Notes under the pieces: generated by a model
The model's database searches: none
What the model was told of the DNA's origin: nothing
Seen by the model: the letters and a program-made list of their open reading frames with translations, nothing else
Shown here: piece by piece, positions 33,883 through 41,957 of the stretch
Layout of the letters: each line of letters starts with the position of its first letter
Position numbering within the stretch: the first letter of the stretch is position 1
NCBI GenBank assembly: GCA_944327135.1
Contig: CALVGQ010000025.1
Span: 1 to 57,843, forward strand
From: an uncultured Erysipelotrichaceae bacterium
Lineage (GTDB): Bacteria > Bacillota_I > Bacilli_A > Erysipelotrichales > Erysipelotrichaceae
Reading direction: 5' to 3'
DNA length: 57,843 bases
Program-made: the position numbers and the translations under genes

Positions 33883-34397
33883 TCCATGTAGTTTTATTTC
33901 AGCCGGAAATCCCGCAGAATACTGGAAATATCATGCGAACCTGTGCGGCAACTGGAGCTCAGCTGCACTTAATAAAACCTCTTGGATTTCGTTTGGATGA
34001 ACGGGCCATTCGTCGTTCAGGGATGGATTATCGTAAAGAAGTCAATTATCAGCTCTATGAGGACTGGCCTGATTTTTTCAATCAGCATTCGGATGGAATG
34101 TATGTTTTTTTAACCCGATATGGGAAAAAAGCTCCCAGCAGTTTTGACTTTACTTCTGCTTGCGGGGATATCTATCTTGTTTTTGGAAAAGAGAGTACTG
34201 GAATTGATAAGGCCATTTTAAAATCGCATTTAGAGGAATGTGCCCGGCTTCCAATGAAAGCGGATGCGCGTAGCCTGAATCTATCCAATTGTGTAGCCAT
34301 TTGCATTTATGAAGTTTTGCGTCAGTTGGGTTATCCAGGACTGAGCTCGGTAGAAATGATCAAAGGAGCGGATTTTCTTGAACATGGAACAGATTAG
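33879..34397 (+). CDS. trmL: tRNA (cytidine/uridine-34-2'-O)-methyltransferase TrmL
   Basis: 172 residues of the SPOUT superfamily. It opens with IHVVLFQPEIPQNTGNIMRTCAATG; the knot region includes LVFGKESTGI, and the SAM site ends in ARSLNLSNCVAICIYEVLRQ. TrmL ribose-methylates the wobble base of certain tRNA-Leu. Family length is normal. Its end overlaps the start of the next gene. Confidence 0.93.
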   Translation: MIHVVLFQPEIPQNTGNIMRTCAATGAQLHLIKPLGFRLDERAIRRSGMDYRKEVNYQLYEDWPDFFNQHSDGMYVFLTRYGKKAPSSFDFTSACGDIYLVFGKESTGIDKAILKSHLEECARLPMKADARSLNLSNCVAICIYEVLRQLGYPGLSSVEMIKGADFLEHGTD

Positions 34398-34932
34398 TCA
34401 ATGGCTGGCTGATCATCGCCGATGGGAAAGAGGATTTTATGCGTTGCTGCTGGTGGGGTGGGCAGAAATCACATTTTTGAATGTGAGGATGGCATGGGCG
34501 ATATTGCCGTGCCAGACGACTGCAGATTTTTTAAGCCTTTTGGATCATCCCTGGGTTGCTCAGGCCTGGATGGGAAGAACGGTTTTTCAATTTATGCAAT
34601 ATTATTATACGGAGGCATCACCTTTATTCCTTTTCTTCTCTGCCCTTTCACCCGTTGAAATAGCGGTTTTTTTCGGTAGTGCGGTGGAACTGTTGCTGAT
34701 TAGCTCAGATATACAGATGCGTTCCCGACAGCGGCGGCTTTTTCAAATCGTGTTATTACATGGCATGGCATTGGCTGCTTTACTGATTTGTCTTTTTCAG
34801 GCACTGTTTTCCTTAACAACCGGGGCAGCCTTTCAGCATTTAAGAACTGGAGCTTTCTTTTTTAATGTGGGAAATAGCTGCTCATTTTTCTATCTGCTTA
34901 TTGCTGGAATCCAATTATTAAGGCGACAATGA
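34378..34932 (+). CDS. Integral membrane protein of unknown function
   Basis: 184 residues with about four hydrophobic helices (LLLVGWAEITFLNVRMAWAI, SPVEIAVFFGSAVELLLI, VLLHGMALAALLICLFQALF and SCSFFYLLIAGIQLL). I do not recognise a family. The start is TTG 34378 (AGGAG 9 bases upstream) or ATG 34384. It overlaps trmL, so it is the last gene of the rdgB operon. The stop codon lies in a strong bidirectional terminator. Confidence 0.65.
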   Translation: MNMEQISQWLADHRRWERGFYALLLVGWAEITFLNVRMAWAILPCQTTADFLSLLDHPWVAQAWMGRTVFQFMQYYYTEASPLFLFFSALSPVEIAVFFGSAVELLLISSDIQMRSRQRRLFQIVLLHGMALAALLICLFQALFSLTTGAAFQHLRTGAFFFNVGNSCSFFYLLIAGIQLLRRQ

Positions 34933-34966
34933 AAGAAGCACAGAATTTTCTGTGCTTCTTTGTTTT
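34932..34966. terminator. Bidirectional terminator
   Basis: AAAGAAGCACAGAA pairs with TTCTGTGCTTCTTT, flanked by A-rich and T-rich sides. It ends the rdgB operon on the plus strand and the DUF3892 gene on the minus strand. Confidence 0.85.
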
Positions 34967-35216
34967 AGAATTCTTTCATGGAAGAGAATTTGGATTGATC
35001 GTCGCCATCATTTTTGCTTCTGATGTGCTGTTTTCCATCACGACCGGTAAATAACATTGCGTTTTCGATTTTGCCTTGTTCGATCGCTTCAACAGCCATC
35101 TCATAATCGTAAACTTTACCGGTATCAGATTTGAACTCGCAAAGGTTGCCATCGCTGTTTTTTCTGACTGCGACAAACTTTTCCTTTTTGGATCCGTTCT
35201 CTTTACGTTTTGCCAT
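34965..35216 (-). CDS. DUF3892-family small protein
   Basis: 83 residues. It matches the DUF3892 pattern: VAVRKNSDGNLCEFKSDTGKVYDYEMAVEAIEQGKIENAMLFTGRDGKQHIRS (quoted here in pieces: KNSDGNLCEFKSDTG, YDYEMAVEAIEQG, GRDGKQHIRS). Function unknown; in the family it is usually a small cytosolic beta-rich protein. AGGAGG lies upstream of the ATG at 35216. It is a single gene between two divergent or convergent units. Confidence 0.75.
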   Translation of the reverse strand: MAKRKENGSKKEKFVAVRKNSDGNLCEFKSDTGKVYDYEMAVEAIEQGKIENAMLFTGRDGKQHIRSKNDGDDQSKFSSMKEF

Positions 35217-35329
35217 TTTTATCGCCTCCTGATAGTATTTTGGAACATGGAAAAAACTTTATACTTTTCTTGAAAGGGTAATAAATGGAAATCGAATGAT
35301 GACCTGCCAATTTCTCAATTGCATTTGGA

Positions 35330-35358
35330 TTGTCAAAAAGGAAAACGTTCGTTATAAT
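35330..35358 (+). promoter_or_regulatory. Sigma-A promoter of the small-membrane-protein/RidA unit
   Basis: TTGTCA (35330-35335), 17-base spacer, TATAAT (35353-35358), 20 bases before the start codon at 35378. Confidence 0.8.
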
Positions 35359-35377
35359 AAGACAAGAGGTGAGCGGA

Positions 35378-35545
35378 ATGGTTGAAAATATCAATGATTT
35401 TCTTTCGATAGCACTATTGATAGGATTTTTCATTGCGCTGATCTTTGCCGGTTTCGCTCGGCTAAATAAAAAACGTATTCGCAAGCACATTGAGGAAGAA
35501 TACTATTATTACAATGATACGGAAGATCTCGAAGAAGATCAGTAA
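35378..35545 (+). CDS. Small single-pass membrane protein
   Basis: 55 residues from ATG 35378 (GAGGTGAG upstream). An upstream in-frame start at 35330 falls within the promoter and is rejected. One membrane helix (FLSIALLIGFFIALIFAGFA) is followed by a basic stretch (RLNKKRIRKH) and an acidic, Tyr-rich tail (EEEYYYYNDTEDLEEDQ). Not recognised. It precedes ridA by 11 bases and is probably co-transcribed. Confidence 0.65.
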   Translation: MVENINDFLSIALLIGFFIALIFAGFARLNKKRIRKHIEEEYYYYNDTEDLEEDQ

Positions 35546-35556
35546 GGAGGGTTATC

Positions 35557-36039
35557 ATGTTTAGTCAGGCTATTTCGTCATCCAATGCTCCCCAGGCCAT
35601 TGGACCTTATTCAGCAGGAATTAAGCTTGGAGATTTTGTTTATTTATCAGGACAGCTTCCAATGGATCCGATTAGTGGTGAAATCGTTAATGGAGAAATT
35701 CAGGAACAAACCGCACAGGTTCTTAAGAATATTGAAGCGCTTCTGAAAGAAATGAATTTGGAAATGCGTCATATTGTTAAGACCACGGTATTTATGAGTG
35801 ATTTAAGTGAGTTCAATGCAATGAATGAGGTTTATGCCAGCTTTTTTACTCAACCGTATCCAGCACGTTCAACGGTACAGGTTGCGGCTTTGCCAAAGGG
35901 AGCAAAGATAGAAATTGAGTGTTTGGTCATTGATACCTTGGTCTACGAACGACAGATGCAAGGCGGATGCCAGGGTTGTGGCAGCGGGCATGGAGAATGC
36001 TGTGAAGGGGATTGTCAGGATTCCTGCGGCTGTAAATAA
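35557..36039 (+). CDS. ridA: RidA family protein with Cys-rich C-terminal tail
   Basis: 160 residues; standard RidA is about 125. The core has APQAIGPYSAGIK, FVYLSGQLPMDP, a conserved Arg in YPARSTVQVAALPKGAKIEIE. RidA deaminates reactive enamine/imine intermediates from PLP enzymes. The extra ~30 residues at the end carry seven Cys and one His in 24 residues (GGCQGCGSGHGECC then EGDCQDSCGCK), which looks like a metal-binding appendage. AAGGAGGG precedes the ATG. A strong terminator follows. Confidence 0.9.
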   Translation: MFSQAISSSNAPQAIGPYSAGIKLGDFVYLSGQLPMDPISGEIVNGEIQEQTAQVLKNIEALLKEMNLEMRHIVKTTVFMSDLSEFNAMNEVYASFFTQPYPARSTVQVAALPKGAKIEIECLVIDTLVYERQMQGGCQGCGSGHGECCEGDCQDSCGCK

Positions 36040-36045
36040 TCAAAG

Positions 36046-36112
36046 AAACAGCAGATCAGAATCTGAAAGAATAGACAGCTTTCAGATCTATAAAAGTCTG
36101 CTGTTTTTTTTA
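36046..36112 (+). terminator. Terminator after ridA
   Basis: Outer stem AAACAGCAGA (36046-36055) with TCTGCTGTTT (36097-36106), inner stem around ATCTGAAAG and CTTTCAGAT, then a run of T. Confidence 0.9.
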
Positions 36113-36120
36113 TTGATGCA

Positions 36121-36129
36121 TGGTATAAT
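36121..36129 (+). promoter_or_regulatory. Extended -10 promoter of the ComK-like gene
   Basis: TGG directly precedes TATAAT (36124-36129), giving an extended -10. No good -35 is seen. It would leave a leader of about 55 bases before ATG 36190. Confidence 0.5.
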
Positions 36130-36189
36130 ATGGCTGAAGATGAGCGCAGAAGAAAAACCATCGTAAAAATAAGTTTACGAGGTTTTTTT

Positions 36190-36744
36190 ATGAAAAATAT
36201 TTTGTATTTTTATGATCAGCCATTGCAAAACCATACAGTTCTTGTCACACGATCCGGTCAAATACTTTTTTCTTCAATGAGACCTAAGGCGTTATTGCAG
36301 AAAGCCTGTCTAAAGCATGGTTGTAGTTATGAAGGAGCACGTGAATCTTTTGCTTATTTGACAAAAGCCAGAAGAAAAATTCCTGTTGCTGTTTTTCCAG
36401 GAGGCCGGCTGATTTTTATCCCGGTTTATGGGCAGCATCACGAAGGAGAGCTTTACTTGCAGTATGATCGAATCGAACGAGTTCAGCGTCATGGAAAAGG
36501 CTGTCGGATTCAATTCAAAGAGGGTTTGATTCTTCTTTTGGATTGCGATCCCCGAAGAATTCTGAAGCAAATCAAAAGATGTAGTCTTTTTCTGGATCAG
36601 ATTTTTGAATTTTCTGAAGAATTTCAACAGAAGGAAGGGATGCTTGATGATTCACGAGGGAATGTTGGAATGGATTGGCATTGTACTGGGAAGCTTAGTT
36701 TTGATTTTTCTTGTGATGATATGGATTCAAAGCCGAAAAAATAA
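36190..36744 (+). CDS. ComK-like competence transcription factor
   Basis: 184 residues from ATG 36190 (GAGG 7 bases upstream). An in-frame ATG at 36130 lies at the transcription start and is rejected. The central region follows ComK: ILFSSMRPKALLQKACLKHG, then CSYEGARESFAYLTKARRKIPVAV and GGRLIFIPV, matching the ComK pattern of a Lys-Pro box, GSSYxGR and the [KR]xPI-hydrophobic-FP motif. ComK activates late competence genes in Bacillus. The ~30 C-terminal residues are Cys/Asp-rich and unlike Bacillus ComK. Its 3' end overlaps rmuC by 98 bases in another frame. Confidence 0.7.
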   Translation: MKNILYFYDQPLQNHTVLVTRSGQILFSSMRPKALLQKACLKHGCSYEGARESFAYLTKARRKIPVAVFPGGRLIFIPVYGQHHEGELYLQYDRIERVQRHGKGCRIQFKEGLILLLDCDPRRILKQIKRCSLFLDQIFEFSEEFQQKEGMLDDSRGNVGMDWHCTGKLSFDFSCDDMDSKPKK

Positions 36745-37837
36745 TAATGAAATGAGACGCTATCGGGATCTTGAGGAAAAAAATGCTCGCCTTTCGGAGG
36801 AGCTCAAAGCAACGCGAGATAGTATTACCCAACAGCTTTTTCAATTTCAAAGCGGCCTTTCACGTGATTTGAAGGGGGATTTTAATGCTTTAAACGATAC
36901 GACGGTTCAGCGTCTTTTGATGATTGAACAGCAGGTTCATCGTTCTTTGTTCCAGGGGTTTGATTCAACTGGAAAGGCATTTGAAAAATTAATGGAACAA
37001 ATCGGACATCTTAATGCCAATCAGAAAAGTCTTGAACGGCTTCAAAGTCAGATCAGTGGTTTGCAAAATATTCTGAATGATAAAAAGCAGCGAGGGACCT
37101 TCGGTGAGGTCCAGCTATATACGTTATTGGAAAATGTTTTCGGTGTCAATGAGCGGCGTTATCAAAAACAGCTAAAGCTTTCAAATGGAATGATTGCCGA
37201 TTGTGTTCTTTTTGCTCCACCGCCATTGGGAAACATCGTGATCGATTCAAAGTTTCCGCTGGAGAATTATAACCGAATGGTCGATTCGCAGCGATCGTCT
37301 GCAGAGCAGCTGCGCGCAAAAAGCGATTTTCGGCGAGATGTGGCTAAGCATATTCGAGACATTTCAAGAAAATATCGAATTGATCAGGAAACTGCGGATT
37401 TTGCCTATATGTTTATTCCTGCCGAATCAATTTTTGCAGAAATCGTCGGAGAATTTGATGAGCTGATGCAGCTGGCCTATGCAGAACATGTTTTTGTGGT
37501 TTCACCCACCACGCTGATGGCCTATCTTACAGCTATACAAGCTTTGTATTTGGATCAAAGACGTAATGAAAAAGTTGAACAAATACAGCGGGAATATGCT
37601 AAATTATCCCAGGAATTTTCGCGATTTAAAGAACGATGGACACAGATTGAAAAAGATTTTGAAAGAACATGGCGAGATCTCCAGCAGGTTTCTGTGACCG
37701 CTGGAAAAATTGTCACACGCTTTGAGCAAATAGAAAAGGTGCATCTTGAAGAAAACAGGGCTACTGTTGAGAAGCAGAATGAGGTCCATGCCAATACTGC
37801 TGAGAAATTGGAGAATGAAAAAGAAACGTTTGAATGA
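36647..37837 (+). CDS. rmuC: DNA recombination protein RmuC
   Basis: 396 residues from ATG 36647 (AAGGAAGG upstream). An N-terminal membrane helix (WIGIVLGSLVLIFLVMIWIQ), a long coiled coil, then the RmuC nuclease-like domain: RGTFGEVQLYTLLENVFG, VIDSKFPLENY and ADFAYMFIPAESIFAEIV. It limits recombination at inverted repeats in E. coli. The start region overlaps the ComK-like gene. The C-terminal coiled coil is Glu-rich. Confidence 0.92.
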   Translation: MIHEGMLEWIGIVLGSLVLIFLVMIWIQSRKNNNEMRRYRDLEEKNARLSEELKATRDSITQQLFQFQSGLSRDLKGDFNALNDTTVQRLLMIEQQVHRSLFQGFDSTGKAFEKLMEQIGHLNANQKSLERLQSQISGLQNILNDKKQRGTFGEVQLYTLLENVFGVNERRYQKQLKLSNGMIADCVLFAPPPLGNIVIDSKFPLENYNRMVDSQRSSAEQLRAKSDFRRDVAKHIRDISRKYRIDQETADFAYMFIPAESIFAEIVGEFDELMQLAYAEHVFVVSPTTLMAYLTAIQALYLDQRRNEKVEQIQREYAKLSQEFSRFKERWTQIEKDFERTWRDLQQVSVTAGKIVTRFEQIEKVHLEENRATVEKQNEVHANTAEKLENEKETFE

Positions 37838-37860
37838 GCAGCTTCTTTTCCATTTTTGGC

Positions 37861-37888
37861 TTGTTTTTCGGAAGGGTTCGTCTATAAT
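37861..37888 (+). promoter_or_regulatory. Promoter of the YitT-family gene
   Basis: TTGTTT (37861-37866), 16-base spacer, TATAAT (37883-37888), about 26 bases before ATG 37915. Confidence 0.6.
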
Positions 37889-37914
37889 TGAGAGGGATAA
37901 AGAGGGGCAGAGAG

Positions 37915-38772
37915 ATGAAATTTGAAAAAAAAGATATTAAAACGCTATTTTTAATTATTTTGTCGGCGTTTTGTTATTCCATTGCGATGAAAGCCTTTGT
38001 GGATGCTGGCAATCTTTATCCGGGAGGATTTGCCGGTCTTTCTACGCTTATTTCCCGTTTGTCAATGAAATTTGCTGGAGTTTCACTGCCTTTTGGAGTG
38101 ATTTATTTAGTGTTGAATGCTTTTCCGACACTGCTTGTTTTTCGCTATGTAGGAAAAAAATTTACAATTTTTTCAGTGCTGCAGTATTCGCTCACCAGTA
38201 TCTTTACTGGGATCCTTCCTTCCTTTCCATTGACAAGCGATCTGCTTCTGATTGCTGTTTTTGGCGGAATTATTGGAGGATCTGCGATTGCGATTGCTTT
38301 GCGAGCCGGTGCCAGCAGCGGAGGAACAGATTTTTTGGCAATCTTTTTTGCGAACAAGTATAATGTTCCAACCTGGAATTATGTGATGGCTGCTAACGCA
38401 GTGATGCTTGTCACTGTTGGAATTCTGTTTTCTTGGGAACAAGCCCTTTATTCTATCATTTATCAGTTTTGTAGTACTCAGGTCGTATCTATGCTGCATC
38501 TTCGATACAAGCTAGATACTCTGTTTATCGTGACTAAAATGCCGGATGAAGTTTCTGATGCGATCCTCCATACCTGCCGTCACGGAATTACTCGGATGAA
38601 AGGAGAAGGGGTGTATACTCATTCAGAGGTTTCGCTGCTGTTTATGACGGTCAATGCGTATCAGGTAGATGGAATTATTGCATCCATTCGAAAAATTGAT
38701 CCACATGCTTTCATTACAATCAATAAGACAGAAAAAATTGTTGGAAATTATTATCAGGTTCCTTTAGAATAA
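37915..38772 (+). CDS. YitT family membrane protein with DUF2179 domain
   Basis: 285 residues from ATG 37915 (GAGGGG 7 bases upstream). Five to six membrane helices carry GNLYPGGFAGLSTLISR and the conserved GGIIGGSAIAIALRAGASSGGTDFLA block. A C-terminal soluble DUF2179 domain follows (GITRMKGEGVYTHSEVSLLF and FITINKTEKIVGNYY). The transported substrate is unknown. A bidirectional terminator separates it from trpS. Confidence 0.9.
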   Translation: MKFEKKDIKTLFLIILSAFCYSIAMKAFVDAGNLYPGGFAGLSTLISRLSMKFAGVSLPFGVIYLVLNAFPTLLVFRYVGKKFTIFSVLQYSLTSIFTGILPSFPLTSDLLLIAVFGGIIGGSAIAIALRAGASSGGTDFLAIFFANKYNVPTWNYVMAANAVMLVTVGILFSWEQALYSIIYQFCSTQVVSMLHLRYKLDTLFIVTKMPDEVSDAILHTCRHGITRMKGEGVYTHSEVSLLFMTVNAYQVDGIIASIRKIDPHAFITINKTEKIVGNYYQVPLE

Positions 38773-38781
38773 ATCAAGATT

Positions 38782-38843
38782 AAAAAAGATCTTTCTTCGT
38801 CCCAATCTTTTATTTCAGTTTGGAATGAGAAGGATCTTTTTTA
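38782..38843. terminator. Bidirectional terminator between YitT gene and trpS
   Basis: AAAAAAGATC at the left pairs with GATCTTTTTT at the right, with further imperfect pairing inside. Both genes converge on it. Confidence 0.75.
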
Positions 38844-38844
38844 A

Positions 38845-39837
38845 TTAACGCTTTCGAATTTCAATTCCGATTCGCCGCTGCACCTTATTAAGCTTTCGCG
38901 CTGCAATGGAGCGTGCTTTGGCTGCTCCTTCTTCCAGAACGCGTTCGATTTGATTTTCAGCAATGATTGCTCGATAATTGGCTTGAATTTTTTCTAATTC
39001 AGCTACGACGACTTCTGCTACCTCTTTTTTAAATTCACCATATCCTTTTCCCTCAAAACGTGCGGTAATGGATTCGATTGGTTCATTGGAAAGACTGGAA
39101 TGAATCTGCAACAGATTGGAAATTCCTGGCTGTTTTACTGGATCAAAAGCCACATGGGCTTCATTGTCGGTTACAGCAGACATGATCTTTTTACGAGCTA
39201 CTGCAGGCTCATCCAGCAAATAAATGCATCCTTTGTTGGATTCTTCTGATTTGCTCATTTTTTTAGAAGGATCGCTTAATGACATGATTCGAGCGCCGAC
39301 TTTCTGAACAAGGGGTTCCGGAATTTTGAAAGTATCCCCATAACGATGATTAAAACGGATCGCGACATCTCGAGTCAATTCAACATGTTGTTTCTGATCT
39401 TCTCCAACTGGTACATAATCAGGATCATAAATCAGAATATCCGCACTCATCAATGTAGGATAGGTATATAATCCGGCACTCAGATTAGTTTCTCCTTTTG
39501 CCATTTTGTCTTTGAACTGAGTCATACGATTTAATTCACCCAGATATGTGTTGCAAGCCATGATATATCCTAACTGGGCATGTTCTAAAACATCAGTCTG
39601 TAAAAAAATTGTTGCTTTTTTCGGATCCAATCCGCAGGCCAGATATAAGGCTACGGCATCACGAAGGTTTTTCTTGAGTTCCTGTGGCTCTTGATAAACC
39701 GTGATACAATGCAGATTGGCTATGAAGGCAATCATTTCATAGTCATCCTGATAACGAACGAAATTTTTTAACGCTCCAATGTAGTTTCCTAAAGTAAGCT
39801 GACCTGTTGGTTTGATGCCACTTAGCATTCTTTTCAT
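38845..39837 (-). CDS. trpS: Tryptophan--tRNA ligase
   Basis: 330 residues from ATG 39837 (AGGAGG upstream on the minus strand; an in-frame TTG at 39855 overlaps that site). Class I signatures: MLSGIKPTGQLTLGNYIGAL at the N-terminus, where TLGNY is the HIGH equivalent, and KKMSKSEE. It charges tRNA-Trp. A T-box with a TGG specifier precedes it, which confirms the amino acid. Confidence 0.96.
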   Translation of the reverse strand: MKRMLSGIKPTGQLTLGNYIGALKNFVRYQDDYEMIAFIANLHCITVYQEPQELKKNLRDAVALYLACGLDPKKATIFLQTDVLEHAQLGYIMACNTYLGELNRMTQFKDKMAKGETNLSAGLYTYPTLMSADILIYDPDYVPVGEDQKQHVELTRDVAIRFNHRYGDTFKIPEPLVQKVGARIMSLSDPSKKMSKSEESNKGCIYLLDEPAVARKKIMSAVTDNEAHVAFDPVKQPGISNLLQIHSSLSNEPIESITARFEGKGYGEFKKEVAEVVVAELEKIQANYRAIIAENQIERVLEEGAAKARSIAARKLNKVQRRIGIEIRKR

Positions 39838-39853
39838 TTTAATTCCTCCTAAC

Positions 39854-40074
39854 AAAAAAAGCGCTCCTCTCTATTGAAGGGACGCTTAAAAAACGCGGTA
39901 CCACCCGACTTGTCTTTTTTTATCAAGACCACTTTGACATAACGGTTCATTCCGTCTGCAACTTATGCTGCAGAAGTTCACAGGACCCAATTTACAATCA
40001 GCGCTGATCGGCTTTCATCGACCGCCGATTTTCTGCTTTCCGGCTTAATTGCTCTATTCCTGATCATTACTTCT
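39854..40074 (-). promoter_or_regulatory. Tryptophan T-box leader of trpS
   Basis: On the minus strand a stem I closed by CAGGA/TCCTG carries the specifier TGG (39989-39987) in TAAATTGGG. The antiterminator core GGGTGGTACCGCG lies at 39906-39894. The terminator AAGCGTCC...GGAGCGCTT plus T-run spans about 39887-39854. Uncharged tRNA-Trp would be expected to favour read-through into trpS. Confidence 0.9.
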
Positions 40075-40080
40075 GGAAAT

Positions 40081-40109
40081 ATTTAATCACAATCCTTCTT
40101 TTTCTGCAA
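40081..40109 (-). promoter_or_regulatory. Candidate promoter of trpS T-box transcript
   Basis: On the minus strand TTGCAG (40109-40104), 17-base spacer, TTAAAT (40086-40081), just upstream of stem I. Confidence 0.5.
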
Positions 40110-40183
40110 TCTTTATTTGTTTTTTTTGATTTCATAAAGGTTGATCTATAAAAAAAGGAAACTCAGAAAACCAAAATAGTACA

Positions 40184-40212
40184 TTTACAAGCTTTGTTAA
40201 ATAGAGTAAACT
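40184..40212 (+). promoter_or_regulatory. Candidate promoter of spx
   Basis: TTTACA (40184-40189), 17-base spacer, TAAACT (40207-40212), 21 bases before the ATG. Confidence 0.5.
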
Positions 40213-40233
40213 AAAATCAAGGAGGAACTGAAC

Positions 40234-40665
40234 ATGATTGTTTTATATACCTCTCCGGGCTGTTCTTCATGTCGAAAAGTAAAACAATGGATGAAGGATC
40301 ATAATCTTGAATATACGGAAAAGAATATTTTCAAAACGATATTGGATAAGGATGAAATCAAATATCTGTTGACTCGCAGCGAGAATGGAACAGATGATTT
40401 GATTTCCAAACGAAGCAAAGTCATTCAAGAGGGAAAGATCGATCTTGAAAGCATGACGCTCAATGATCTGGTTGATTTTGTTCAAAATAACCCTTCTGTT
40501 TTACGTCGTCCAATCATTCTTAGCAGCAAAGTGCTTCAGATTGGATATGATGAAGAAGAAATTGATGCTTTTGTTCCACGAGAGCTTCGTCGGATTGCTG
40601 CGTTGTCCTGCAACAGCAGTTGTCCTAATTATGCCAGCTGTGGACAATGTCGAGAAGAAGTATAG
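40234..40665 (+). CDS. spx: Spx/ArsC-family transcriptional regulator with Cys-rich tail
   Basis: 143 residues; Bacillus Spx is 131. CSSC at Cys10-Cys13 is the redox switch, and the SKRSKV and LRRPIILSSKVLQIGYDEEEI segments are Spx-specific. Spx binds the RNA polymerase alpha C-terminal domain during thiol stress. The last ~18 residues contain four more Cys (CNSSCPNYASCGQC), unlike Bacillus Spx. AAGGAGG precedes the ATG. Confidence 0.9.
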   Translation: MIVLYTSPGCSSCRKVKQWMKDHNLEYTEKNIFKTILDKDEIKYLLTRSENGTDDLISKRSKVIQEGKIDLESMTLNDLVDFVQNNPSVLRRPIILSSKVLQIGYDEEEIDAFVPRELRRIAALSCNSSCPNYASCGQCREEV

Positions 40666-40684
40666 CCAGAGGCTGTACTTTTTT
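40660..40684 (+). terminator. Terminator after spx
   Basis: GTATAGCC (40660-40667) pairs with GGCTGTAC (40671-40678), loop AGA, then T-run. A second copy of the partner, GGCTATAC at 40712-40719, could pair instead. Confidence 0.75.
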
Positions 40685-40805
40685 CATGTTTTGAATAATT
40701 CAGTTGTTTGTGGCTATACAAAACAACCTTGTTTCAGGAGTTATTGGGCTTGATTTTATAGAATGGAAAGTTATGATATAATAAAAAAAGATATGAGGTG
40801 AAACC

Positions 40806-41957
40806 ATGAAAATTTTGGTGGGTCTGTCAGGAGGCGTAGATTCTGCAATTGCCGCTTATTTATTAAAACAGCAAGGAGAGGATGTTACTTGCGCTTTTAT
40901 GCGGAATTGGGATTCATTGGCGAACAACGATACACTAGGGAATCCGACGCTGGAACAGGACATCTGTCCACAGGAAGCAGATTATCATGATGCTCAGGCA
41001 GTTGCAGAAAAATTGGGATTAAGGCTGTTGAGAATCGATTTCATCCAAGAATATTGGGAGGATGTTTTTGAAACGTTTCTTTCAGAATATCGCAAAGGAA
41101 GGACGCCTAATCCGGATATTCTGTGTAATAAATATATTAAATTTGACCGCTTTATGAATTTTGCCAAGGAACAAGGATTCGATTATGTGGCTACGGGACA
41201 TTATGCAGCAGTCGAACACCAAGAGGAACGTTCATATTTGAAAAGAGCGGCAGATCTTAACAAAGACCAAAGTTATTTTCTATGCCAGGTTTCATCTTCA
41301 GCCTTGCGTAAGACCCTTTTTCCATTAGGGGGGATTACCAAACCAGAAGTACGAAGAATTGCGGAAGAATTGAATCTTCCAATTGCAAAGAAAAAGGATT
41401 CAACCGGTATCTGTTTTATTGGGGAAAGAAATTTTAGGGAGTTCCTCAAAAATTATCTGCCAGCTAAGTCAGGAAATATTGTCGATTTAGGTACTGGACG
41501 TGTTTTAAAACAGCATGAAGGTGTTTTGTATTATACGATTGGTCAGCGAAAGGGCCTGGACATCGGAGGAGCAGGGGGACCTTGGTTTGTTGCAGGTAAA
41601 GACGTAGTCACCAATGAACTGTATGTGGCCAATCTGGAGCATCAGGATCTTTTGAGGTCTGATGCTTGTCTAGTCAGTCAGATGAATGAACTGGCAGAAT
41701 TAGACTGGTCCAAACCGATTCGTTGTACTGCGAAATTCCGTTACCGTCAGCCGGATATTGCGGTATCTTTGGAAAAAACAGAACAGGACTGGGTCAAAGT
41801 TTATTATCCGCAGGGGGTTCTGGCTGTAACGGCCGGCCAAGAAGCTGTTTTTTATGATGGTGATTTGGTCTTAGGTGGCGGTGTAATTGAACAAGTTTAT
41901 CAAGGTGGAAAAACCATGGACGAACGAATCAAGGAGGTACTTGGATGCGTGAAATGA
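40806..41957 (+). CDS. mnmA: tRNA-uridine 2-sulfurtransferase MnmA
   Basis: 383 residues. The PP-loop SGGVDS is at residues 8-13. The catalytic Cys motifs are NPDILCNKYIKF and DSTGICFIGERNF. ATGHYAA and the C-terminal beta barrel (VLYYTIGQRKGLDIGG) are conserved. It makes 2-thiouridine at U34 of tRNAs for Lys, Glu and Gln. GAGGTG lies just upstream of the ATG; a TTGATT/TATGAT promoter is possible around 40750-40777. It overlaps the next gene by 13 bases. Confidence 0.96.
   Translation: MKILVGLSGGVDSAIAAYLLKQQGEDVTCAFMRNWDSLANNDTLGNPTLEQDICPQEADYHDAQAVAEKLGLRLLRIDFIQEYWEDVFETFLSEYRKGRTPNPDILCNKYIKFDRFMNFAKEQGFDYVATGHYAAVEHQEERSYLKRAADLNKDQSYFLCQVSSSALRKTLFPLGGITKPEVRRIAEELNLPIAKKKDSTGICFIGERNFREFLKNYLPAKSGNIVDLGTGRVLKQHEGVLYYTIGQRKGLDIGGAGGPWFVAGKDVVTNELYVANLEHQDLLRSDACLVSQMNELAELDWSKPIRCTAKFRYRQPDIAVSLEKTEQDWVKVYYPQGVLAVTAGQEAVFYDGDLVLGGGVIEQVYQGGKTMDERIKEVLGCVK

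Noticed and set aside
35076..35273. Plus-strand frame opposite the DUF3892 gene
   Set aside because: The minus-strand gene has an AGGAGG site and family motifs; the plus-strand frame is Phe/Leu-rich by mirror composition.
36130..36132. ATG 36130 as start of the ComK-like gene
   Set aside because: It directly follows the TATAAT promoter element and lacks a ribosome binding site; ATG 36190 has GAGG at good spacing and gives the family length.
40712..40719. GGCTATAC as a riboswitch-like switch after spx
   Set aside because: It can pair with the terminator arm, but no second structure or downstream gene at the right distance supports a switch.
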